Assembly (NCBI GenBank): GCA_937967465.1
Contig: CALBSW010000023.1
Span: 1-6,083 of the forward strand
Source: an uncultured Flavobacteriales bacterium
GTDB lineage: Bacteria > Bacteroidota > Bacteroidia > Flavobacteriales_D > Sanyastnellaceae
Length of the DNA: 6,083 nt
Reading direction: 5' to 3'
Shown: positions 1 through 5,978 of the stretch, in pieces
How the letters are laid out: every line of letters starts with the position of its first letter
How positions within the stretch are numbered: the first letter of the stretch is position 1
The notes under the pieces: generated by a model
Told to the model about the DNA's origin: nothing
Databases searched by the model: none
The model's input: only the letters and a program-made list of their open reading frames with translations
Position numbers and translations under genes: made by a program

Positions 1-288
1 CGCGACCTCGGCAACCGGTTCCGCGCCGCCATGGAGGACCTCATCGCCGATACCGACCTCATCGTCAAGGTGCGTGGACGCGGCCTCCTCAACGCCATTG
101 TCATCAACGACACGCCAGACAGCAGCACCGCCTGGGACCTGTGCGTGGCCATGAAGGACAACGGCCTCATCGCCAAGCCCACCCACGGCAACATCATCCG
201 CTTCGCCCCACCGCTCGTGATGACGGCGGAACAACTCGACGAGTGCGTCGCCATCATCCGCGACACCGTCCTCGGGTTCAAGAAATAA
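1..288 (+). CDS. rocD: Ornithine aminotransferase (ornithine--oxo-acid transaminase), C-terminal part
   Basis: The frame is open from base 1 and ends at TAA 286-288, giving the last 95 residues of a protein that is usually about 400 long; the start and the PLP-lysine region lie off the left edge. This PLP enzyme moves the delta-amino group of ornithine to 2-oxoglutarate, giving glutamate semialdehyde, in cytoplasmic arginine/ornithine and proline metabolism. The visible part is the C-terminal small domain. It carries the family blocks VRGRGLLNAIVI, NGLIAKPTHGN and IIRFAPPLV. The Arg in IIRFAPP (residue 67 of the visible part) matches the arginine that, in characterised ornithine aminotransferases, contacts a substrate carboxylate. 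The AKPTH block separates it from the acetylornithine and GABA aminotransferase relatives. It converges on the next gene with 6 bases between the stop codons. The family call is strong; the specific substrate rests on this fragment. Confidence 0.9.
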   Translation, partial: RDLGNRFRAAMEDLIADTDLIVKVRGRGLLNAIVINDTPDSSTAWDLCVAMKDNGLIAKPTHGNIIRFAPPLVMTAEQLDECVAIIRDTVLGFKK

Positions 289-294
289 GGGGGC

Positions 295-1272
295 TCAGAG
301 CCAGCCCTGCTCGCGCATCCAGTCGTCGTTGTAGACCTTGCCGACGTAGCGGGAACCGTGGTCGTGGAACAGCACGACCGCGAGGTCCGTGGGCTTCAGC
401 TCGTCCTTGAGCTGGCGCAAACCCTGAAAAGCGGATCCGCAGCTGTATCCGAGGAAAAGTCCCTCCTCCCGCGCCAGTTCGCGGGTGGCGAGCGCGCCGT
501 CCTTGTCGGTGACCTTCTCGAATTTGTCGATGATGTCAAAGTCCACGTTGGCCGGGAGGATGTCCTCCCCGATGCCCTCGGTGATGTACGGGTAAATCTC
601 CTTCTCGTCGAACTCTCCGGTCTCGTGGTACTTCTTGAAGACAGATCCGTAGGAATCCACACCCCAGATTTGGATGTCGGGATTCTTCTCCTTGAGGTAC
701 TTGGCCGTGCCGCTGATGGTGCCGCCCGTACCGACGCCCGTGCAGAAATGCGTGATCCGGCCACCCGTTTGCTTCCAGATCTCGGGACCGGTGGTCTCGT
801 AGTGGGCCTGGCGGTTGGCGAGGTTGTCGTACTGGTTGCACCACACGCTGTTGGGCGTCTCCTTGTGCAGGCGCTCCGCCACGCTGTAGTAGCTGTCGGG
901 GTGGTCCGGCTCGACATTGGTTGGGCAGACATACACCTCTGCTCCGACAGCCCGGAGGATGTCGATCTTCTCCTTGGACTGCTTGTCGCTCATCGTGCAG
1001 ATGAGTTGGTATCCCTTGACCGCACAGGCGAGGGCGAGGCCCATGCCGGTGTTGCCCGAGGTGCATTCGATGACGGTGCCGCCCGGCTTGAGCTGCCCAT
1101 TGCGCTCCGCGGCCTCGATCATGCTGAGGGCCATGCGGTCCTTGACGCTGTGGCCCGGGTTGAAGTACTCCACTTTGGCCAGTACGGGACATGGGAAGTC
1201 CGCGGTGACCTTGTTGAGGCGGACCATGGGCGTGTCGCCGATGGCACCGAGGATGTTTTCGTGGACGTTCAT
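295..1272 (-). CDS. Cystathionine beta-synthase / cysteine synthase-type PLP enzyme
   Basis: A 325-residue cytoplasmic PLP-dependent enzyme of the beta-replacement family, joining serine or O-acetylserine to homocysteine or sulfide. Visible motifs: IGDTPMVRLN (11-20); NPGHSVKDR (38-46) with K44 as the PLP Schiff-base lysine; TSGNTGMG (71-78), the substrate-carboxylate loop; GVGTGGTISG (179-188), the phosphate-binding loop; and GYSCGS (275-280), whose first Ser should contact the PLP pyridine nitrogen. The blocks NQYDN, AHYETTGPEIW and EGIGEDILP, and the end DDWMREQGWL, resemble the catalytic core of cystathionine beta-synthases more than classic CysK. The protein stops where that core ends, so the regulatory CBS-domain pair is absent. 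The frame stays open upstream to 1515, but that stretch overlaps the permease gene and encodes nonsense-like sequence. The ATG at 1272 immediately precedes the conserved N-terminus and lies downstream of a promoter-like TATCTTTG. Cystathionine synthase versus cysteine synthase activity cannot be decided here. Confidence 0.9.
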   Translation of the reverse strand: MNVHENILGAIGDTPMVRLNKVTADFPCPVLAKVEYFNPGHSVKDRMALSMIEAAERNGQLKPGGTVIECTSGNTGMGLALACAVKGYQLICTMSDKQSKEKIDILRAVGAEVYVCPTNVEPDHPDSYYSVAERLHKETPNSVWCNQYDNLANRQAHYETTGPEIWKQTGGRITHFCTGVGTGGTISGTAKYLKEKNPDIQIWGVDSYGSVFKKYHETGEFDEKEIYPYITEGIGEDILPANVDFDIIDKFEKVTDKDGALATRELAREEGLFLGYSCGSAFQGLRQLKDELKPTDLAVVLFHDHGSRYVGKVYNDDWMREQGWL

Positions 1273-1292
1273 GTCAGGCAGGTGTTGTGGCG

Positions 1293-1300
1293 CAAAGATA
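1293..1300 (-). promoter_or_regulatory. Bacteroidota-type -7 promoter element TATCTTTG
   Basis: On the minus strand TATCTTTG is a perfect match to the Bacteroidota -7 consensus TAnnTTTG. It lies in the 37-base gap between the permease stop codon and the PLP enzyme start, 20 bases before that ATG, so the leader would be about 14-16 bases. An upstream TTTG (1315-1318) could act as the -33 element, but its 14-base spacing is shorter than the usual roughly 20, so support rests mainly on the -7 match and its position. Confidence 0.5.
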
Positions 1301-1309
1301 CCCGGCGAC

Positions 1310-2824
1310 TCAATCAAATCGGAGGGATTCCACAGGCCGGAGTCGGGAGATGTACCGCGCAGGCAGGAACATGGCTGCCGCGCAGGCCAGCAGGATGCCG
1401 AGCTCGACCGTCGCGATGCGCACCAAGTCAAGGTGGATGGGAACTGTCGAGAGGTAGTAACTCCGCGCATCCAATGTGATCCACCCCGTCTGCAACTGAA
1501 GCCAAGCCAAGCCAAATCCGATCACATTGCCCCAGAGCAATCCACGGAACAGAATCCGAACCGCCAGCCTCACGAACACCGCCATCAATGGGGCATCGGC
1601 CATACCCAGCGCTTTCATCAGGCCAATGGAGCGTGTGCGCTCCAGCATGAGGAGCAACAGGGCCGACGCCATGTTGAGGATGGCGATGAGCAGCATGAGG
1701 CCAATGATGAGCTCCACGTTGAGATCGAGCATGGCCAACCATTGAAACAACTCTGGGTGGTCGTCCACCACACTGCGAACGTCGAGGTCATAGGGCACGG
1801 CAAAAAACAGGCTGTCCGACACCGTCCAGAGGGCGCTGTAATCGGCCACACGCAATTCGAATCCGCCCACATACCGATCGTCCGTTCCGCCAGCCAAACG
1901 GATGTCGGGCGGCGGCATGCCGTGGCCATCCATCCACCGCACCCATGCCGTGTCGGGCAAGGTCTTCCCACCATCGCCCACGACCACGCGGGCCTCTCCC
2001 GATCCGGTCAACGCATGCGGGCCTGCCCCACGCCAAGGCACGCCTGTCCAGGTATACGTCAACCGATCTCGACCGCCGGTGGCCAACACTTGGACCGCCT
2101 CCAAACCCGGAAGGTCATCGGCCACCGCTCCAACCTGCATCCGCGCGCGGATTCCCCACCCGCTCAATTGCTGGAGGTGATGCAATCCGCAGAACACGTA
2201 CTCGGCGTCAAATTCTTGAAGACCAGTGGCGTACAGCCCGCAAATGGTGAAGACCCGGGGGCGCATGTCACCGCGCGCATCCGCCAGAAGAAGTCGCACC
2301 CTCCGGCCCACCTCGAGACCGAGTTCCCGGGCTTGAACGGCGGACACGAGCAAATCGTCCGATCCGGGATCGGCGCTGAAGTCGGGGAGGCGCCCCTCGG
2401 TCAACCGGGTCGCGAGGAAGGCCGTGTCGGCATCCACCCCCAACCCTTTGATCACGATGCCCTCCACCTCTTCAGCCGTCTCGAGGATGCCCGGGCGTTG
2501 CGCAAAAGCCTGCACGTGACGGATGCCGGGAATCGCCCGCAACCGGGCCGTATCCACGTCGGCCCATGCCACGCGGTCGGTCCCCTGCGTGCGGCCCTGA
2601 TCCGCCGCCACCACCCGAAGGTGCGCCCCAAAGCCGACCACGAGTTCCCGCACGTCCCGCTGAAATCCTTGCACGATGGCGAGCGACAGGATGATCAGCG
2701 CCACCCCCACCGCCACGCCGCCTTCGGCAATGCGGACCACCGGTCTGGCGATGCCGCGCCCGGTCGGATCCACCGTCATGCGGCGCGCCAGGAACCGAAC
2801 AGCCTGTCGGGAGCGATTGGACAT
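1310..2824 (-). CDS. FtsX/LolE-family ABC transporter permease with enlarged periplasmic domain
   Basis: A 504-residue inner-membrane permease of the LolC/LolE-FtsX-MacB superfamily. These proteins couple a cytoplasmic ATPase to lipoprotein release or other periplasmic work. The order is a short basic N-terminus, TM1 (about 36-52), a large periplasmic MacB-like domain (about 53-368), then the FtsX domain with TM2 (371-393), TM3 (419-442) and TM4 (472-490). The cytoplasmic turn after TM2, ERTRSIGLMKALGM (395-408), is the typical FtsX-family coupling segment, and the protein ends RLRPVESLRFD, also typical. LolC/LolE relatives are about 400 residues, so roughly 80-100 extra residues sit in the periplasmic part, probably about 240-320, just before the YVGGFELRV block. 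I chose the ATG at 2824. A GTG at 2845 would add seven residues and leave only 14 bases to the divergent gene. No ATPase gene is visible nearby; in this family it is often encoded elsewhere. The substrate is unknown. Confidence 0.85.
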   Translation of the reverse strand: MSNRSRQAVRFLARRMTVDPTGRGIARPVVRIAEGGVAVGVALIILSLAIVQGFQRDVRELVVGFGAHLRVVAADQGRTQGTDRVAWADVDTARLRAIPGIRHVQAFAQRPGILETAEEVEGIVIKGLGVDADTAFLATRLTEGRLPDFSADPGSDDLLVSAVQARELGLEVGRRVRLLLADARGDMRPRVFTICGLYATGLQEFDAEYVFCGLHHLQQLSGWGIRARMQVGAVADDLPGLEAVQVLATGGRDRLTYTWTGVPWRGAGPHALTGSGEARVVVGDGGKTLPDTAWVRWMDGHGMPPPDIRLAGGTDDRYVGGFELRVADYSALWTVSDSLFFAVPYDLDVRSVVDDHPELFQWLAMLDLNVELIIGLMLLIAILNMASALLLLMLERTRSIGLMKALGMADAPLMAVFVRLAVRILFRGLLWGNVIGFGLAWLQLQTGWITLDARSYYLSTVPIHLDLVRIATVELGILLACAAAMFLPARYISRLRPVESLRFD

Positions 2825-2830
2825 GCGATG

Positions 2831-2838
2831 CAAGGTAG
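2831..2838 (-). promoter_or_regulatory. Weak possible -7 element for the permease gene
   Basis: On the minus strand the divergent gap holds TACCTTG, a one-base-short version of TAnnTTTG, ending 6 bases before the permease ATG at 2824. If used, transcription would start at or next to the start codon. No -33 partner at the usual spacing was found, so this is only a candidate. Confidence 0.15.
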
Positions 2839-2846
2839 CCGGCACG

Positions 2847-2854
2847 TTTCTTTG
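2847..2854 (+). promoter_or_regulatory. Possible -7 promoter element for the muramidase gene
   Basis: TTTCTTTG differs from the Bacteroidota -7 consensus TAnnTTTG only in its second base. It ends 5 bases before the ATG at 2860, so the transcript would have almost no leader. No TTG lies at the normal -33 spacing; the nearest, at 2817-2819, is 27 bases upstream of the element. Confidence 0.25.
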
Positions 2855-2859
2855 CTGTC

Positions 2860-4101
2860 ATGCGCCGCGCTTCAATTGTCCCCTTCCTTCTGCTCATCCC
2901 CGCCCTGTTTCTCCAAACCTGGGCGCAGGTCATTCCGGGAGACGCCCGGATGGAGGCCTACCTGCCCCAGATCCAAGGCCAACGTGTGGGGGTCGTGTGC
3001 AACCACACCGCCGTCTTGACGCGGGAGGACGGCACCTCGGTCCACCTCATCGACACGCTGCTCTCCAGGGGCATCGACGTGGTGGCCGCCTTTGGTCCTG
3101 AGCACGGATTCCGGGGGGACCTGCCCGACGGCGAAACGGCTTCAGATGGATTGGACCCTGCCACGGGATTGCCCGTCCACAGCCTCTATGGCACCCACAA
3201 AAAGCCCACTGCCGCTCAGCTGGCCGAGATCGACGTCGTGCTGTTCGACATCCAAGACGTGGGGGTGCGTTGCTACACGTACCTCTCCACCCTCATGCTC
3301 GTCATGGAGGCCTGTGCGGAAGAAGGGGTCGACATCATCGTTCTCGACCGCCCCAACCCCAACGGTCGCCTGACCGACGGCCCCGTGCTGGACACCTCGG
3401 CCGTGCGCTCCTTTGTTGGGTTCCTGCCCATTCCGCTCGCCCATGGCATGACCCTGGGTGAACTCGCCGACATGGCCAACTCCGAAGGCTGGCTCGGTGG
3501 CGGATACTCCAACCGGCCCGACCCCACCCTGCGCTGCGACTTGACGGTGGTGCCCTGCACGGGGTGGAACCGCAACGACCAGTGGATCCCACCCGTGGCG
3601 CCCAGTCCCAACCTGCCCTCCGCTGCAGCGGTCCAGCTCTATCCCCACCTTGTGCTGCTCGAAGCCACGGTGGCCAGCGTCGGCCGCGGAACTGCAGAAC
3701 CCTTCACCCTGGTCGGCTTCCCGGGAATGCCGCGCGCCGTTCACCGCTTCACCCCGACCCCCAATGCCGCCAGCAAATACCCCAAGCATGCCGGCCAGTC
3801 CTGCACGGGGTTCCAACTGCACCGCCGGTTGGGTGCTTGGCAAGCCCAAGGCGACGACCAACGCTTGCACCTCGATGTATTGCGCGAGCTCGCCGAAGCT
3901 TGGAACAGCACCCCCGCTGGCGACCAGAGCCCCTTTTTTGACCGGCCCGAGTTCTTTGACAAACTCGCCGGCGGCCCTGCCCTGCGCCGCGCCCTGGAAT
4001 CGGGAACACCACCGGCACAACTGGCCGCCTCCTGGGCTTCTGGCGTGAACAGCTTCATCGTACAGCGCAGTCCCTACCTTCGCTACCCCGACGGTCGGTG
4101 A
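2860..4101 (+). CDS. Secreted DUF1343 / NamZ-type exo-beta-N-acetylmuramidase (GH171)
   Basis: A 413-residue exported protein. Residues 1-23 form a signal peptide: MRR, a hydrophobic stretch from about 6 to 19, and likely cleavage after TWAQ. The rest is DUF1343 over its full length. Blocks visible are VGVVCNHTAV (43-52), FGPEHGFRGD (78-87), SLYGTHKKP (108-116), VLFDIQDVGVRCYTY (127-141), VLDRPNPNG (161-169), PIPLAHGMTLGEL (190-202), PSPNLPS (248-254), ASVGRGTAEPF (272-282), and the C-terminal FDKLAGG...SW pattern (366-392). The founding characterised member, Bacillus subtilis NamZ, removes N-acetylmuramic acid from non-reducing ends of peptidoglycan fragments. By position, E81 in FGPEHG is my candidate for the catalytic acid. 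The expected role is periplasmic or extracellular turnover and salvage of cell-wall muropeptides. The start is fixed by the signal peptide. The gene diverges from the permease and is followed 22 bases later by a lipoprotein gene. Family confident; exact activity inferred. Confidence 0.9.
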   Translation: MRRASIVPFLLLIPALFLQTWAQVIPGDARMEAYLPQIQGQRVGVVCNHTAVLTREDGTSVHLIDTLLSRGIDVVAAFGPEHGFRGDLPDGETASDGLDPATGLPVHSLYGTHKKPTAAQLAEIDVVLFDIQDVGVRCYTYLSTLMLVMEACAEEGVDIIVLDRPNPNGRLTDGPVLDTSAVRSFVGFLPIPLAHGMTLGELADMANSEGWLGGGYSNRPDPTLRCDLTVVPCTGWNRNDQWIPPVAPSPNLPSAAAVQLYPHLVLLEATVASVGRGTAEPFTLVGFPGMPRAVHRFTPTPNAASKYPKHAGQSCTGFQLHRRLGAWQAQGDDQRLHLDVLRELAEAWNSTPAGDQSPFFDRPEFFDKLAGGPALRRALESGTPPAQLAASWASGVNSFIVQRSPYLRYPDGR

Positions 4102-4123
4102 CCGCGGGACCCAACTGCCGATC

Positions 4124-4645
4124 ATGAACCGTTTCCCAGCCCTGTTCCTGTCCGCTGCGGTCCTCCTCCTGGCCGCTTGTTCCACCTCGGAAGACTACCT
4201 GCCGCCGGCCTACTCCTGCGACTGTGGCACCTTGGTCCTCGACGGGGATTCCCTTGAAGTGCTGGGTGCTGAATACGTCTACCTGCCAGGAGAAGACAGC
4301 CTGTTCTCCCGCCGCTACTTCGTCACCGCCGACGCCAAAACGGATGGTGAGCTGAAAGAGCATGGGGTCAGCCTGACGCTCGACGTCCCCAATGTCCAGC
4401 AAGGCGCCATCTTCTACCCGGACAGCGGCGTGTTCACCCAAGTCGACGAGACGAACTTCAACGTCAATTTTGACACGACCCAGACGTTCCGCATCACCAA
4501 TGGTGTGGCGTCCGTGATGGCCGCGCCCATCGATGGTGGAGAAGAAACCGTCACGTTGGACTTCCTCCTCCGCCGAGAGCTCGATGGAGAACTGGTGGGC
4601 TTCGAGCGGACACTCAAGGGCAACTTCACCGTCCAAGTCGACTGA
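4124..4645 (+). CDS. Small lipoprotein of unknown function
   Basis: I do not recognise this 173-residue protein. It starts with a clear lipoprotein signal: MNR, a hydrophobic run at 6-17, and lipobox LAAC with the lipidated Cys at 19. The sequence after it, STSED, places acidic residues at +4 and +5 from the Cys, reminiscent of the acidic surface-export signals described for Bacteroidota lipoproteins, though not an exact match. The mature part has a CDC pair (C32 and C34), its only other cysteines. It then alternates short polar and hydrophobic segments, which suggests an all-beta, possibly immunoglobulin-like fold, and it is rich in Asp, Glu and Thr with no membrane segment. It begins 22 bases after the muramidase stop codon on the same strand with no terminator between, so co-transcription is likely. 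A role in binding cell-wall material or assisting that enzyme is only a guess. Confidence 0.75.
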   Translation: MNRFPALFLSAAVLLLAACSTSEDYLPPAYSCDCGTLVLDGDSLEVLGAEYVYLPGEDSLFSRRYFVTADAKTDGELKEHGVSLTLDVPNVQQGAIFYPDSGVFTQVDETNFNVNFDTTQTFRITNGVASVMAAPIDGGEETVTLDFLLRRELDGELVGFERTLKGNFTVQVD

Positions 4646-4681
4646 CACACGTCGCCGGCCTGCCCGGATCCTCGGCACCAC

Positions 4682-5311
4682 TTACACTTCAATCACAGCT
4701 TCGCCGGTCACGGCGAACACACGGTCCTGCTTGGCCGGTTCGATCGTGTACATCCCGGTGAATGCGCCGTAAGCCGGCATCACGGCCTGCTTGTCGGAGA
4801 AATGGAAGCACCGCAGGCGCAATCGCTGTCGCCCTGCGCCCGCCAGCCGAATGCCCGGGTGCACATGGCCGCAGACGTGGTAACCGAAATCCGGCGCCAG
4901 GTCCGCAGGGTCGTGCGTGAAGGTGAATGGACCTTCATCCAGCCGGCCGATCTGTTGGATGCCGGACTCCCGGAGCAACACCTCCGGAATCATGTCGTGG
5001 TTGCCCTCGACGAGCACCCACTTCAAGGCGGAGTACTCCTCGCACAGGCCGGCGAATGGCTCCCACTCCCGGTTGATGTCGCTGTGAAACAGGTCGCCCA
5101 GAAGGAGCACCCTGGAAGGCTGCAATGACTTGAGCTGTTCGCGCAAGCGGTGCAACGTGGCCAAGGTGGGCTCCGAGCCGATGGGCACCCCATGCTTCCG
5201 AAAATGAGCCGCCTTGCCGAGGTGCAGGTCACTGAGCCACAAGGTGCGCTCCGACGCCCAGTACACGGCACCGTCGGGCAACAGGCGAAGGACCTCTCCC
5301 CCCACCTCCAT
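4682..5311 (-). CDS. pdeM: PdeM-type metallophosphoesterase (ligase-associated DNA damage response endonuclease)
   Basis: A 209-residue calcineurin-like phosphoesterase. The two-metal site is complete: SDLHLGK (27-33; D28, H30), GDLFHSD (72-78; D73), EGNHD (102-106; N104, H105, D106), FTHDP with H133, and CGHVHPG (147-153; H149, H151). The phrases TLWLSDLHLGKAAHFR and PAYGAFTG, and the length, match the PdeM family. That family is found with an ATP-dependent DNA ligase, an Lhr-like helicase and a beta-CASP exonuclease, and it is thought to process DNA ends. None of these partners is visible here. I chose the ATG at 5311 because family members begin a few residues before the first beta strand. 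The frame is open to 5392, but that would overlap the upstream gene. A GTG two codons upstream (5317) is an alternative. The gene is 32 bases downstream of the barrel protein gene and converges on the lipoprotein gene. Confidence 0.87.
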   Translation of the reverse strand: MEVGGEVLRLLPDGAVYWASERTLWLSDLHLGKAAHFRKHGVPIGSEPTLATLHRLREQLKSLQPSRVLLLGDLFHSDINREWEPFAGLCEEYSALKWVLVEGNHDMIPEVLLRESGIQQIGRLDEGPFTFTHDPADLAPDFGYHVCGHVHPGIRLAGAGRQRLRLRCFHFSDKQAVMPAYGAFTGMYTIEPAKQDRVFAVTGEAVIEV

Positions 5312-5343
5312 GTTCACGCCCGCACCTTGGACGCCATCGTCTT

Positions 5344-5955
5344 TCACGGCTGGAAACAGAAGTTCATGCCGAAGCGTACCCCCGGCAGCCATTCTTCCTC
5401 AGCGTAGACGAAGTGCTCGCCGATGGTGGTCGTGGTCGACTTGACCTGAGGGCCGAGGAAGAGGTCTCCCCGCACGTGTTCGCTGATGGTGAATTGTCCG
5501 CCGATGACGCCGCCGGCCCCGACTGCAGTGCGGTGCTGGACCCCCACGAAATTGGTGGTCATCGTCCGCTGGATGGACCGCACCCGGGCGAAGGCGCCGA
5601 GGTAGAATCCCTTGCCTGCCCCCATGTTTTCTGAGAGGTAGTACCGGACCTCGGGCATGGCGAGGAAACCGACCCAGTCGACGGCATTGAGCGACGTGTT
5701 GATGCTGAGCAGGGACTCGAGGTCATCGGTGTTCAATTCCAGGCTCGACCGCACCACGCCGGCGGTCAGTTGGACGGAGAAACGGTCGGATACAGGCTGT
5801 TCGAACCCGCATTGGAACTGGCCCACGAACAGGCCGAAGGGATTGGTCTTGATCCAACCTCGCCCGAGGTCATCTTGACCTGTGCAGGACACAACCGACC
5901 CTACCATGAACGCCACCAAACAGGCGGATCTCCAGGTGCGGCAGGTGGGCTTCAT
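5344..5955 (-). CDS. Small outer-membrane beta-barrel-like protein
   Basis: A 203-residue exported protein without a recognised name. Residues 1-23 are a signal sequence (basic start, hydrophobic 12-23). Cleavage is ambiguous: VVSC at 21-24 resembles a lipobox, while Q27 before DD could be a signal peptidase I site. The rest shows alternating, aromatic-rich strands typical of an 8- to 10-stranded barrel: NPFGLFVGQFQCGFEQP, RFSVQLTAGVV, MPEVRYYLS, GFYLGAFARVRS, GGVIGGQFTIS, RGDLFLGPQV and the final strand GVRFGMNFCF, ending in aromatic-X-Pro. The YYLS...G.FYLG.F pattern is common in Bacteroidota barrel proteins of the DUF3575/porin-like type. The start at 5955 is 23 bases after the stop codon of another barrel-like gene. 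The last residues (GVRFGMNFCF) parallel that gene's GIRFGINVGF, so the two look like tandem relatives. Function is unknown. Confidence 0.75.
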   Translation of the reverse strand: MKPTCRTWRSACLVAFMVGSVVSCTGQDDLGRGWIKTNPFGLFVGQFQCGFEQPVSDRFSVQLTAGVVRSSLELNTDDLESLLSINTSLNAVDWVGFLAMPEVRYYLSENMGAGKGFYLGAFARVRSIQRTMTTNFVGVQHRTAVGAGGVIGGQFTISEHVRGDLFLGPQVKSTTTTIGEHFVYAEEEWLPGVRFGMNFCFQP

Positions 5956-5978
5956 CTATCCGAGGGTGCCCCGACCGC

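Larger units (their letters stand above)
2825..2859. other. 35-base divergent intergenic region
   Basis: This is the only divergent gap in the window, between the permease start (minus) and the muramidase start (plus). It must hold at least part of both promoters unless they lie inside the opposite gene. It contains one imperfect TAnnTTTG-like element on each strand, 5-6 bases before each ATG, and no obvious purine-rich ribosome-binding site or inverted-repeat operator. Confidence 0.6.

Noticed and set aside
289..294. Terminator between the convergent aminotransferase and PLP enzyme genes
   Set aside because: The gap is six bases, too short for a hairpin. Any terminator would have to lie inside the opposing gene, and I saw none.
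358..1479. A 373-codon open frame on the plus strand opposite the PLP enzyme gene
   Set aside because: It mirrors the PLP enzyme gene, and its Val/Leu/Asp-rich product is the usual antisense shadow. The opposite strand has unmistakable enzyme motifs.
1273..1515. N-terminal extension of the PLP enzyme by 81 residues
   Set aside because: The extension overlaps the permease gene, crosses the promoter-like element, and has a Cys/Arg/Ser-rich composition unlike the enzyme. The conserved N-terminus begins at the ATG at 1272.
917..3019. A 700-codon open frame on the plus strand opposite the permease
   Set aside because: It lies antisense to the permease and parts of two other real genes. Its protein is low in hydrophobic structure, rich in His, Arg, Pro and Gln, and shows no family motif. 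Long antisense open frames are expected in GC-rich coding DNA.
3142..4185. A 347-codon open frame on the minus strand opposite the muramidase gene
   Set aside because: Antisense to the DUF1343 gene, Gly/Val/His-rich and without any recognisable domain.
4055..4681. A 208-codon open frame on the minus strand opposite the lipoprotein gene
   Set aside because: It sits right after the PdeM stop and could look like a downstream operon gene. However, it is antisense to a protein with a clear lipoprotein signal, and its own product has no motif.
4646..4681. Bidirectional terminator between the convergent lipoprotein and PdeM genes
   Set aside because: Only 4-base GC stems (such as CCGG with CCGG) can be drawn and there is no T-run on either strand.
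5312..5392. N-terminal extension of PdeM by 27 residues
   Set aside because: It would overlap the upstream barrel gene by about 49 bases, and the family normally starts just before the first strand at the ATG at 5311.
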